DNA from: JAEZAF01 sp964395665
GTDB taxonomy: Bacteria; Chloroflexota; Anaerolineae; Aggregatilineales; Phototrophicaceae
Length of the DNA stretch: 13,379 nt
NCBI GenBank assembly: GCA_964395665.1
Contig: CAYNDH010000129.1
Coordinates: 1-13,379, forward strand
Reading direction: 5' to 3'
How positions within the stretch are numbered: the stretch's first letter is position 1; each line of letters begins with the position of its first letter. The notes beneath the pieces are model-generated. The model saw nothing but the letters and a program-made list of their open reading frames with translations, was not told where the DNA came from and did not search any database. The translations under genes and the position numbers were made by a program. This document shows, piece after piece, positions 1-7,566 of the stretch.

Positions 1-1644
1 TGCCAGCATCGCTTCGATCAGATCGCCGTGGGGATCAACAATCGCGATCCCATGACCCTGTTCAATATCCTGAAGCGCCATATTCTGAAGCAGCGTTGAC
101 TTACCCGTCCCGGTTCGGCCTACGACATAAACATGGCGGGTGCGATCAGGATAGGCCAGTTTTACCAGATTGGATGCGCTGCGGCGCTCGACGGTCTGCC
201 CCAGGATGCACCCTTCCGGCGAAAGATCCGGCGGGACATCGGTATAGCGCAGGGCCAGACGCGGCACACCGGGGATACCGGCGTTATAGGTCCGTGGCAG
301 GCGTGATACGACTGCGGCTTCCCCTAATGTATACAGGCGGCGCAGGCGCTTCAGGCCGGATGGTGCAATCGTGCGGGGTTCCATCCCGTTCAGGTCGATG
401 GTCGCGTCCCCGTCGGCATCATACGAACTGGGTGTGACATCGAAGGCGCCGACACCGAGCAGGGTGCGCCCAGCAAGCATCGCCAGGGGTGTAATATCTG
501 CGTCGTCGGACTCCGCCACCCGGATCTGCACTTCATACGCTTCACCCTGAAGCTGATTGATCAACGACTGATACATGTCTGCCAGTTGACGATATTTGAT
601 CCCGTCATGCGAGAGCGTGACCTGCCGGATGAAGCTCAGATCATCCTGTTCGAGCAGTTCATCATAGGACAGCATCTCATGGATCTCACCGATTTCCTGT
701 GCGGTGAGGTTGGTCGGCTGTAAGGCAATATCGACAATCCGCACACCGCTCGACTCGGCGAGATACTGCATCAGATCCTGAAAGGCATAATTCGTCCCTG
801 ACAAAGGTACGGCATGATAGATCTTACGATCCTGAACGGTGGTGATCTCTTCGCGCTTCTGTAGCAGTGCTGCGCTGTGAACCGACGCCGGGTGGACTAA
901 ATCGCGCAGATGCGCTTCATCGGTGACAGGTTCAAACTGATAAATGACTGACAGGGGCAAATGATAGAGCAGCATACGGCTGAAGCCATCAGCAGCGGTA
1001 TAGGCCAGCGGCTCTTCGGGAGCGCGGATCGTCAGCATCAGATAGATCGAGATCTGGCTGTTCGTGCCGTAATAGCGCCATGACAGGCGCATATTCAGCC
1101 CCAGGCTCAAACGAGCCTGCCAGAGCTGAAGTGTCTGAAACAGTGTATTCAGGAAGGTTGCGGCCTCAAATTCACTGGCGATGGCATCTGTCCGTACGAT
1201 GCGTACCTGTGCCAGCCGGTAAGCCAGATGCACCTCAAACCAGTCGTCTTCCTTTGCTTCCAGCAGATAGGCCGGATGCAGCGAAGTGCGGGACGGTTCG
1301 CTGTTTTCAGGGGGTGCGTCGGCATCTTCAAGCTCGCGAATTGCTGCGGAGTACTGCACCAGCAGATCGGCCTCAAGTATCCTGATCTCGGCACGCACAA
1401 TCTGACGGGCCGTATCCCCCATCCGGTTTGTAGTTAACGTGTCTTCCAGATAATCGAGCAGGCTCGATAATTCCCCTTTCTGACGTAGTAGTGTGATGTA
1501 TCCGACCAACGCCCGAGCTTCACGATCACTGCTGGCGATCTCGTATCCCGGATACACCAAAGGCGCCGGGATATCTGAGCCATTCTGCACATCAAACTGA
1601 TTGAACAATGTCCTAAGCTGATGTATATCCGTCCAGTTGATCAC
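1..1644 (-). CDS. HerA/TraG-type P-loop ATPase, C-terminus cut by window edge
   Basis: The frame is open from a GTG at 1644-1642 to the left edge, giving 548 codons without a stop, so only the N-terminal part of the protein is visible. Residues 1 to about 490 are mostly helical and charged, and I do not recognise a domain there. Near the end comes an ATPase core: RHVYVV leads into a Walker A motif, GRTGTGKST (509-517), and then a DPHGDL motif (537-542). That combination, with LGQT upstream, is typical of the HerA/DUF87 and TraG/VirD4-like DNA-pumping ATPase superfamily. Many bacterial members are annotated as conjugative-transfer or type IV secretion ATPases. The GTG start is supported by its GTGA overlap with the stop of the upstream TPR gene, which indicates translational coupling. 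The substrate and role are unknown. No relaxase, pilus or integrase gene is visible to support conjugation. The family call is fairly sure; the function is not. Confidence 0.8.
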   Translation of the reverse strand, partial: MINWTDIHQLRTLFNQFDVQNGSDIPAPLVYPGYEIASSDREARALVGYITLLRQKGELSSLLDYLEDTLTTNRMGDTARQIVRAEIRILEADLLVQYSAAIRELEDADAPPENSEPSRTSLHPAYLLEAKEDDWFEVHLAYRLAQVRIVRTDAIASEFEAATFLNTLFQTLQLWQARLSLGLNMRLSWRYYGTNSQISIYLMLTIRAPEEPLAYTAADGFSRMLLYHLPLSVIYQFEPVTDEAHLRDLVHPASVHSAALLQKREEITTVQDRKIYHAVPLSGTNYAFQDLMQYLAESSGVRIVDIALQPTNLTAQEIGEIHEMLSYDELLEQDDLSFIRQVTLSHDGIKYRQLADMYQSLINQLQGEAYEVQIRVAESDDADITPLAMLAGRTLLGVGAFDVTPSSYDADGDATIDLNGMEPRTIAPSGLKRLRRLYTLGEAAVVSRLPRTYNAGIPGVPRLALRYTDVPPDLSPEGCILGQTVERRSASNLVKLAYPDRTRHVYVVGRTGTGKSTLLQNMALQDIEQGHGIAIVDPHGDLIEAMLA

Positions 1645-2654
1645 GCTTCATCCTCTTTCGATTCGGGATTATTCCCGGCTTCGTCCTTCAGCAGCAAATG
1701 GGTGTAATGTGTGGCAGCCTGATCGATGTCGCCTTTTAACAGCGAAATTTCCGCCAGGCGCAGCCGCCATTCATCGGTCAGAGGCTGCGGTGCATATTCG
1801 TCAAGCATTTGTACGGCGCGTTCCAGATCATTCTGGCTGAGCAGAAGATCAACCCGGACGAGAATCCTGCCCTGGACCTGCTTCATCAAATGAACCACGA
1901 AACGATCAAACAGCGTCTCAATCGGGCGGCCACGTTCCAGTGCATTGGAGTACAATTCAAGCGCGGCCAGCAGATCATCATCTTCTTCATACACAGTACC
2001 GAGCAGTTCATAGATCTCAGCCGCGAAGTCATCCTCACTCCACGCCGAGTCTTCGAAGAGTTCGAGCGCAGATCGCAGCGCGGCCAGTGCCGCTGATGTC
2101 CACTCGGTATACTGCTTATCACGAACCGGCAGAACGACATCCTGATTCGGTGACGGACTGGAAGGCTTCAACGATCCGAGAAGCGTTTCATACAGTGAGC
2201 TGGGGTCCTTATGCGGCATTTGCACGGGTTTCAGCTTCCGTGCTTCAAGATAGGCCACGCCCTGGGCGAAGTAAATAATCGGGAAAAAGCTCCCCAGTGC
2301 GGACAATTCATCAAGGTGGCGCAGGTAACTCAGGACATCGGCACGGGTTCGACACCTGTTGATGCTCTTCTTCAACGTTTCAAGTTTCTCATAAAGAGGT
2401 TCCTCAATCCGCGCACGCGCATCCTCATAAGCCGCGTCGTCATGGCCGAAGAGGATCAACAGCGTATCCTGAATCAGATGTGGCTGATTCAGATCCGGCA
2501 GCAGAACCGTCAGGCGCAGTTGATGCACTTCAACCGATTCCTGATGTGTCTCCAGAAGCCGGTTCAGCTCTTCAAGCGCTTCTTTGGTCTTCTCTTCATT
2601 CAGATACACCTGAATACGTTCTAAATGCGGCTGGAGGGAGTCGTCCTGGCTCAT
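1641..2654 (-). CDS. TPR-like helical-repeat protein, hypothetical
   Basis: This encodes a 337-residue, acidic, leucine- and alanine-rich soluble protein with no signal peptide or membrane segment. Two stretches look like tetratricopeptide helix pairs: an N-terminal one (HLERIQVYLNEEKTKEALEE) and C-terminal ones around AAEIYELLGTVYEEDDDLLA and LAEISLLKGDIDQAATHY. A middle segment is less regular. TPR proteins usually act as protein-binding scaffolds. I chose the ATG at 2654 because AAGGAAAC precedes it as a ribosome-binding site. An in-frame ATG at 2717 would add 21 residues, but they look like leader sequence (FRIVTTQHMFF...). The gene ends inside the start codon of the ATPase gene, so the two probably form an operon and may work in one complex. 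I do not recognise a named family. Confidence 0.8.
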   Translation of the reverse strand: MSQDDSLQPHLERIQVYLNEEKTKEALEELNRLLETHQESVEVHQLRLTVLLPDLNQPHLIQDTLLILFGHDDAAYEDARARIEEPLYEKLETLKKSINRCRTRADVLSYLRHLDELSALGSFFPIIYFAQGVAYLEARKLKPVQMPHKDPSSLYETLLGSLKPSSPSPNQDVVLPVRDKQYTEWTSAALAALRSALELFEDSAWSEDDFAAEIYELLGTVYEEDDDLLAALELYSNALERGRPIETLFDRFVVHLMKQVQGRILVRVDLLLSQNDLERAVQMLDEYAPQPLTDEWRLRLAEISLLKGDIDQAATHYTHLLLKDEAGNNPESKEDEA

Positions 2655-3231
2655 CGTGTCACAGTTTCCTTTTTGGAAGGCGAAGAACATATGCTGCGTG
2701 GTCACTATGCGGAACAACGCGATGATATAAACTGGTGCAGGTCAATCGTGCATCTGTTACAGGCTGGGTAATACAGGTACGCTGATGCGAGTGAACCGGC
2801 CAGACCCGTCCGGTCCATGTCAAAAGGACAACTCTATAGTCTACACAGATTGAAGTGAGTCTGACAAATTCTCCTTACTGCGTATCATCAGGCTATGGGG
2901 AGACTAAGAAGATCGGAACACCGTTGAAATACCAGCGCACATCCTGACAAGCTTAACCGGAGCAATTTAAGAGCCGGAACCGTAGATAAATTTCGAGGAT
3001 ACTATATTTATTTTATTGAGAATCCAGACTTTGCGAAATTCATTAATCCAACATTAACTCGTACTCCGTAACAAACCGCTGCGCTACGGCTTCATTCCTG
3101 TTTCTCTATCATATCCAGGGTTGCAGGGACAGTGCTGCGTGTCCGGTTTTCACACCCACCAATGCCGGTAATCGTCCAGATTCAGTCGTGGGAATTATTT
3201 GCACTATCTGCCAGATCGCGTTAAGCTTGCG
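2655..3231. other. Divergent intergenic region with no recognisable gene
   Basis: This non-coding stretch separates the leftward ATPase pair from the rightward transporter cluster. It is more AT-rich than the flanks, most clearly around 2990-3060. I find no convincing ORF with a ribosome-binding site, no tRNA, and no strong hairpin. Two short imperfect inverted pairs are visible (ACCGG/CCGGT near 2795-2815 and CTTAA/TTAAG near 2951-2970), but they are too short to claim function. The regulatory signals for the rightward cluster begin after it. Confidence 0.6.
2838..2867 (-). promoter_or_regulatory. Weak sigma-70-like promoter candidate for the leftward gene pair
   Basis: Reading leftward, TTGTCA (2867-2862) is followed after 18 bp by TAGACT (2843-2838). 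They match the -35 and -10 consensus at 5 and 4 of 6 positions. It lies about 180 bp upstream of the TPR gene start. No better-spaced pair was found nearer the gene. Matches of this quality occur by chance, so this is only a candidate. Confidence 0.25.
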
Positions 3232-3257
3232 AGTGGACTATACCACTCTATACCAGA
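3232..3257 (+). promoter_or_regulatory. DasR/NagR-like GntR operator with an overlapping second site
   Basis: Positions 3232-3247 read AGTGGACTATACCACT, with perfect 5-bp arms (AGTGG/CCACT). This agrees at 14 of 16 positions with the known DasR-responsive element, AGTGGTCTAGACCACT. The core GACTATAC differs by one base from the HutC-subfamily consensus GTMTAKAC. The element CTATACCA (3238-3245) recurs at 3248-3255, exactly 10 bp or one helical turn downstream, giving a second core, CTCTATAC, also one base from consensus. The second site lies over the expected -35 region of the TATAAT at 3273, so binding would be expected to repress. The likely binder is the GntR/UTRA protein encoded at 9805 in the same cluster. 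That link is inference. Confidence 0.7.
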
Positions 3258-3278
3258 GGGGTTTACAGACAGTATAAT
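3249..3278 (+). promoter_or_regulatory. Probable promoter of the transporter-hydrolase cluster
   Basis: A perfect -10 box, TATAAT, stands at 3273-3278. No good -35 hexamer lies at the correct distance: the bases near 3250-3255 read ATACCA and belong to the second operator half-site. This suggests a weak promoter or one that depends on a regulator. Transcription would start near 3285, giving a leader of about 85 nt before the binding-protein gene. An alternative is TTGCGA (3227-3232) with TATACC (3249-3254), but it is a poorer match. Confidence 0.5.
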
Positions 3279-3370
3279 CTGCAAAATGGCAATGAAAGGA
3301 GAGCGTGTCGGCAGAGATAATTACAACATGCGCTTTACTGTGTTTTGAATGAAGCTTACGGAGCGAAAAA

Positions 3371-5125
3371 ATGAAACGATTCTTGCTCGTCCTCACTCTT
3401 TTACTTTCACTCTGCGGGCTGTCACTGGCGACAGTCTCCGCACAGGATGCGCCCGAAGGCGTCTGGCTTGGCACATGGCCGTATGTGCTGCCCCCCAATC
3501 ATCACCTCAACGCTTTCGCGGATGGTGGCCCAGGCACCAACCTTGGCAACGTCTACCGTGAAATGGTCGAGCTGGCGCCCGCCTTCTACATGTGGGCTGA
3601 TAACAGCTACGTCCCGATGCTGGCTGAAAGCTGGGGCTTTAGTGAAGAAGATGGCCCGGCATACCAGATCAGGCTTCAGGAAGGCCTGACATGGAGCAAC
3701 GGCTCCCCTATTGATGTCGATGACATCGTCACCACCTATGCCCTGGGTCGTCTGGTTGGCTGGTCACAGTTCAACTACATCGACGAAGTTGAGAAGGTCG
3801 ATGATCTGACCGTACACTTCCACTTTAAAGATGAGCCGTCGCTGCTGGCAGAACAGCTTCTGCTGCGCGAACCGATTGTGGCTGATGACACCTATGGTGA
3901 ATTCACCCAGCGCGCACTGGACCTGTTCGCCACTGACGCCACCAACGAGTCGGAAGAATGGTCTTCGCTGCTGGCTGAACTGCGCGAATTCCGTCCGGAA
4001 GAATACATCGCCAGCGGCCCATACACCTACACGCTGGATGATGTTGGCGACAGCTTCATGACCATGAGCTGGCACCCGAACAGCATCTTCTCGGATGATG
4101 TCCAGTTCGGCCAGATCAAGCTGTGGGCAGGCGAAACTGAATCGACCACGCCGCTGATCCTGAGCGGTGAACTCGCTCACTCAACCAATGTTTACCCGCC
4201 AGCTACAGTGGAATCATTTGCGACTGAAGGGCTGGAAATCGTCACCGTCCCCCGTGGTTATGGGCCGGTCATGCTGTTCAATCACACCGCTGCCCCGTGG
4301 AATATCGTCGAAGTCCGTCAGGCAGCAGCACTGGTGATCGACCGTGACCAGAACGCCTTCCTGACCAATGGGCTGGGTGGCAGTGGCACCTACTACATGG
4401 CCGGTATTCTCGATGGCAACGTTGAAGCGCTGCTGAATCAGGATGTGATCGAACAGCTCGATCTGTACGAATACGATACCGATCGCGCTGCTGCTCTGCT
4501 GGAAAGCGTTGGCTACAGCCTGAATGCTGACGGTGTCTGGGCCGATGCTGACGGCAATACGCTCGGCGGTGAATGGATCTTCCCGTCTGACTTCGTGGAC
4601 TTCGCCGCTGCAACTCAGGACGCCGTGGCACAGCTCAACGAATTCGGTTTCGACATCGAAGCGCGTGCCATGCCCTCTGCTGAAGTGCCGCCGCTGATCC
4701 GCGAAGGTAACTTCGAACTGTCGATCTGGAGCTGGGGTGCAGCGTCACCGTATGCTTCGCGCCACTTCGCAAACCCGCTTCAGCGCTGGGGAACCGATCT
4801 GGACCCGTCACTGCCCGGTCTGGGTGTCCCCATGCATGAATACCCGTACAACGGCGAAACTGTGGATCTGGATGCGATGATCGACGGCATCAATGTCGGC
4901 CTTGATCTCGAAGAGCAGAAGGTCCGTGCGGGTGAAGTCGCACTGATCATCAACCAGACCATGCCGTTCATCCCACTGAACGTCATCCTCAGCGCAGAGC
5001 CGTTCAACACCAGTCTGGTGAGCGGCCTGCCTGCAGAAGGTGATCCAATCCTGCTCAACCCGACAGGCCGCGATCACTTCATCAAGTACTATCTCCTGAA
5101 CGGTACACTGGCCCCCGCTTCATAA
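3371..5125 (+). CDS. Extracellular solute-binding protein, family 5 (Dpp/Opp type)
   Basis: This encodes a 584-residue binding component of a peptide-type ABC importer, the usual length for this family. Residues 1-24 form a type I signal peptide: basic MKR, a leucine-rich core, and a probable cut after TVSA. The cysteine at 15 is not in a lipobox, so I do not call a lipoprotein; retention at the membrane may need another mechanism. The family 5 signature is visible at 101-122 (LQEGLTWSNG...VDDIV), followed by the typical long two-lobed body. GGAG (3360-3363) with 7-nt spacing supports the ATG. It is the first gene of the cluster, followed by a strong hairpin and then the permeases. Family 5 proteins bind di- or oligopeptides, muropeptides, nickel or oligosaccharides. 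The NagZ and NamZ genes downstream suggest a peptidoglycan fragment as ligand, but the ligand cannot be read from the sequence. Confidence 0.95.
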   Translation: MKRFLLVLTLLLSLCGLSLATVSAQDAPEGVWLGTWPYVLPPNHHLNAFADGGPGTNLGNVYREMVELAPAFYMWADNSYVPMLAESWGFSEEDGPAYQIRLQEGLTWSNGSPIDVDDIVTTYALGRLVGWSQFNYIDEVEKVDDLTVHFHFKDEPSLLAEQLLLREPIVADDTYGEFTQRALDLFATDATNESEEWSSLLAELREFRPEEYIASGPYTYTLDDVGDSFMTMSWHPNSIFSDDVQFGQIKLWAGETESTTPLILSGELAHSTNVYPPATVESFATEGLEIVTVPRGYGPVMLFNHTAAPWNIVEVRQAAALVIDRDQNAFLTNGLGGSGTYYMAGILDGNVEALLNQDVIEQLDLYEYDTDRAAALLESVGYSLNADGVWADADGNTLGGEWIFPSDFVDFAAATQDAVAQLNEFGFDIEARAMPSAEVPPLIREGNFELSIWSWGAASPYASRHFANPLQRWGTDLDPSLPGLGVPMHEYPYNGETVDLDAMIDGINVGLDLEEQKVRAGEVALIINQTMPFIPLNVILSAEPFNTSLVSGLPAEGDPILLNPTGRDHFIKYYLLNGTLAPAS

Positions 5126-5156
5126 AGCAGCCTCAGCAGTTCGGGACGTACACCCT

Positions 5157-5180
5157 GGGGCGAACCGATTGGTTCGCCCC
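5157..5180 (+). repeat. Perfect hairpin between binding-protein and permease genes
   Basis: GGGGCGAACC (5157-5166) and GGTTCGCCCC (5171-5180) form a perfect 10-bp stem with a GATT loop, 31 bp after the binding-protein stop and 21 bp before the permease ATG. No T-run follows, so a full intrinsic terminator is unlikely. Such hairpins often protect the 3' end of the binding-protein mRNA or cause partial termination, so that the binding protein is made in excess of the permeases. It could instead be one copy of a dispersed palindromic repeat. Confidence 0.75.
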
Positions 5181-5201
5181 AATCACATAGAAAGGTCACA
5201 T

Positions 5202-6302
5202 ATGGCTGCAACAGCCTCACCGTCGCCGTCATCCACCCTACCGGAAGAATTTGAACGTCCACAATCGCTCTTCGGCCAGCGCGTCAAACGGATTATCTCC
5301 TCATATGGCTTCCGTGCACTGCTTCAGGGGTTGATCACGATCTGGGCGGCGACAACCTTTACCTTCTTCCTGATCCGCCTGCTGCCGGGTAATCCTGTGG
5401 ATATCCGCATCGATCAACTGATGCAGCGCGGCTACACAATGGAAGAAGCCCGTAATCAGGCAGCGACTCTTTTCGATTTCAACCCGAATGAACCGCTCAT
5501 CAACCAGTACCTGACCTATATGGGGAATCTGATGCAAGGCGACCTTGGGGTGTCGATCACCTCAGCCGGTACGCCAGTACGTGATCAGATTCTGCGCTAT
5601 CTGCCATGGACGCTGATCTCGGTCGGCGTGGCACTCCTCATCAGTTTCAGCCTGGGGGTGCTGCTCGGGATGATGACCGCGTACTGGCGTGGCAGTCTGT
5701 TCGATAATATCGTCACTGGCGTGGCGTCGGTGCTATCGGGTATCCCGGACTATGTCTATGCGCTGCTGATCATCCTGATCGCCGGAGTTCAGCTTCAGTG
5801 GTTCAATATCGGCGAGATGCGCGGCGGGGTTGACCCTTCACTCCGGCCCGGCTTCACGCTGGAGTACATCGCCAGTGTGATCAAACATGCGTTTCTGCCG
5901 ATTATCACCTACGTGCTGGCGTCGGTCGGTGTCTGGATTCTGTCGATGCGCAGCAGCACGATTTCGACGCTCGGTGAAGATTATATCAACGTCGCCAAGG
6001 CACGCGGCCTCTCTGAACGGCGCATCCTGACCGCGTATGTTGGGCGCAATGCCATGCTGCCTATGGTCACACGACTGGCAATCAGCATCGGCTTTGTGTT
6101 AAGCGGCAGTGTGATCGTCGAGCGCTACTTCGAATACCCCGGGCTTGGATTACAGCTCGCACGGGCGGTCACATCTCGCGATTACACCACCATGCAGGGC
6201 ATTTTCCTTGTGATTACGATCAGCGTGATCGCATCCAATATTCTGGCAGATCTGATGCTTGGCTGGCTTGATCCGCGTGTCAGTCTGGATAAACGTCGAT
6301 AG
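5202..6302 (+). CDS. ABC transporter permease, DppB/OppB type
   Basis: This is a 366-residue inner-membrane permease that pairs with the next permease to form the import channel. A Ser/Pro-rich cytoplasmic tail (about 1-35) precedes the first membrane helix (about 40-60). That helix ends in IRLLPGNP, the usual DppB-family exit (LxPGDP-like). The other helices lie near 137-160, 170-196, 227-248, 290-306 and 333-355. The EAA-loop region at 259-292 (EDYINVAKARGL...MLPMV) contacts the ATPases. I chose the ATG at 5202 because GAAAGG stands 6 nt upstream. A TTG at 5169 in the same frame would start inside the hairpin and lacks such a site. The gene lies 76 bp after the binding protein. The family call is secure; substrate specificity cannot be read from a permease. 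Confidence 0.95.
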   Translation: MAATASPSPSSTLPEEFERPQSLFGQRVKRIISSYGFRALLQGLITIWAATTFTFFLIRLLPGNPVDIRIDQLMQRGYTMEEARNQAATLFDFNPNEPLINQYLTYMGNLMQGDLGVSITSAGTPVRDQILRYLPWTLISVGVALLISFSLGVLLGMMTAYWRGSLFDNIVTGVASVLSGIPDYVYALLIILIAGVQLQWFNIGEMRGGVDPSLRPGFTLEYIASVIKHAFLPIITYVLASVGVWILSMRSSTISTLGEDYINVAKARGLSERRILTAYVGRNAMLPMVTRLAISIGFVLSGSVIVERYFEYPGLGLQLARAVTSRDYTTMQGIFLVITISVIASNILADLMLGWLDPRVSLDKRR

Positions 6303-6328
6303 AAGCAGTCCATTTGAAAATTATCTTT

Positions 6329-6376
6329 AGCATGATCAGTTCATAGCATGATCGGTTTTCAGCATGATCGGTTTTG
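6329..6376 (+). repeat. Three 16-bp tandem repeats across the second permease start
   Basis: AGCATGATCrGTT recurs at 6329, 6345 and 6361, an exact 16-bp period. The second and third units differ only in their last base; the first differs more in its tail. Each unit carries an ATG (6332, 6348, 6364), and because 16 is not a multiple of 3 they fall in three frames. The first opens a 4-codon reading frame ending TAG, the second a 9-codon frame ending TGA at 6375-6377, and only the third opens the permease gene. No clear Shine-Dalgarno sequence precedes any of them. Confidence 0.85.
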
Positions 6377-7551
6377 AAACAGTTGCAACCACTACCGGCC
6401 TGATCATCGGCGCGGTACTGGGCCTCATCCCGCTGGCGATTGGTCTGCGCTACCGGTATCCAAAGCCCGGAATCATCGGGTATATCGCCTGCGCCCTCAG
6501 TGGATTCGCGTGCGGTTTTCTGGGCGGCGTCCCAATGGTGATCCTGACCACATCGGTTGTCATTTCCTATGTTTACGTCAACCGTCAGGACCCTTTCACA
6601 TCGCGCAAGTCGATTGATGAAGTAGACTTTGCAGAGACGAACACCGAATTTATCCTGCGCCAGTCAGCGGCATTAGGTCGCAGTGTACGCGCGACCACAC
6701 GCTCTCTGGTACGAAATACTGCCGGCTTCATTGGATTTCTGGGGATTCTATTCTTCGTCATAATGACGGCCTTTGGCCCACTTTTTATCGAATATGAAGG
6801 CCGCCCACAGATGAGCCGTCGTGCAGAAAATGCGCGCACGCTGTTTCAACCCCCTTCAGAAGAATTCCCGTTAGGACTTGACTGGCAGGGGCGGGATATT
6901 CTGTCGCATATCGTTTACGGTGGACAGACGCTCATCATCACGGCGGTGCAGGCTGGCCTGATGGCAACGGCGATTGCCGTGGTCCTTGGCTCGCTGGCGG
7001 CCCTGCTTGGCGGGGTTGTGGATCAGCTCCTTTCAGCGCTGTCAAATTTCATCCTGACGATCCCGCAGTTTCCGCTGCTGTTGGTGCTCGCCAGTATTCT
7101 GACCTTCAACAGCAACTTCATGCTGGCCGTTCTGATCGCGGCATTAAGCTGGCCGGCACTGATGCGTGCTGTCCGCGCTCAGGTATTGAGCCTGCGTGAA
7201 CGTGATTATGTCGAAGCCGCCATCACACTTGATCTCGGCCTGCGGCATATTATCCTGCGCGAAATCTTCCCCAACATGGTCAGCTATATTGCCATCAATT
7301 TCATTTTCGCGATCCGAACCGCAATGTATTCGCTGGTCGGCCTGATCATTCTGGGCATGGTGCCGCTGAAGGAACCCGATTGGGGCATCATGATCTGGAA
7401 CTCGCAGAATCAGGGGGCATTCTATAACCCTGATGCCATCATGATGCCGCTGGCCCCGATTATGGCAATCGCGCTTTTCCAGCTTTCGCTGATCCTGTTT
7501 ACACGGTCACTGGAAGAGATATTCAACCCGCGCCTGCGCAGCAGTCTGTAA
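6364..7551 (+). CDS. ABC transporter permease, DppC/OppC type, with N-terminal membrane extension
   Basis: This 395-residue partner permease is about 90-100 residues longer than the usual DppC. The extra N-terminus holds two or three hydrophobic segments (about 11-28 and 37-72) and then a polar linker (73-112). The canonical part begins at RSLVRNTAGFIGFLG with its first helix (about 118-138). An extracytoplasmic segment with GLDWQGRDILSHIVYGGQ (171-188, the family GTDxxGRD...YG pattern) follows, then five more helices. The EAA loop is at 281-304 (DYVEAAITLDLGL...IFPN). The ATG at 6364 lies in the last of three 16-bp repeats, with no obvious ribosome-binding site. Translation may depend on the upstream gene, or the true start may differ. 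TAA is followed 15 bp later by the first ATPase ATG. Known family, uncertain N-terminus. Confidence 0.92.
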   Translation: MIGFETVATTTGLIIGAVLGLIPLAIGLRYRYPKPGIIGYIACALSGFACGFLGGVPMVILTTSVVISYVYVNRQDPFTSRKSIDEVDFAETNTEFILRQSAALGRSVRATTRSLVRNTAGFIGFLGILFFVIMTAFGPLFIEYEGRPQMSRRAENARTLFQPPSEEFPLGLDWQGRDILSHIVYGGQTLIITAVQAGLMATAIAVVLGSLAALLGGVVDQLLSALSNFILTIPQFPLLLVLASILTFNSNFMLAVLIAALSWPALMRAVRAQVLSLRERDYVEAAITLDLGLRHIILREIFPNMVSYIAINFIFAIRTAMYSLVGLIILGMVPLKEPDWGIMIWNSQNQGAFYNPDAIMMPLAPIMAIALFQLSLILFTRSLEEIFNPRLRSSL

Positions 7552-7566
7552 TGATGAGGAACAGTG

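Noticed and set aside
96..437. Forward open frame of 113 codons at the left edge
   Set aside because: It lies opposite the continuous ATPase frame that includes intact Walker motifs, and its translation is Arg/Gly-rich noise.
2724..2745. TTGACC and TATATC on the minus strand just upstream of the TPR gene as a promoter
   Set aside because: The two boxes are separated by only 10 bp, too close for a sigma-70 promoter.
2818..2823. Perfect TTGACA on the minus strand
   Set aside because: The sequence 16-18 bp downstream is GC-rich (GCCGGT) and bears no resemblance to a -10 box.
3286..3348. A 20-codon upstream reading frame (ATG to TGA) in the leader of the binding-protein gene
   Set aside because: No ribosome-binding site precedes it, its composition is not distinctive, and a frame this short is expected by chance. 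It might still be a leader peptide, but nothing supports that.
3238..3498. Open frame of 86 codons on the minus strand across the operator and binding-protein start
   Set aside because: It overlaps the strongly supported signal-peptide coding region, lacks a ribosome-binding site, and its protein has no recognisable features.
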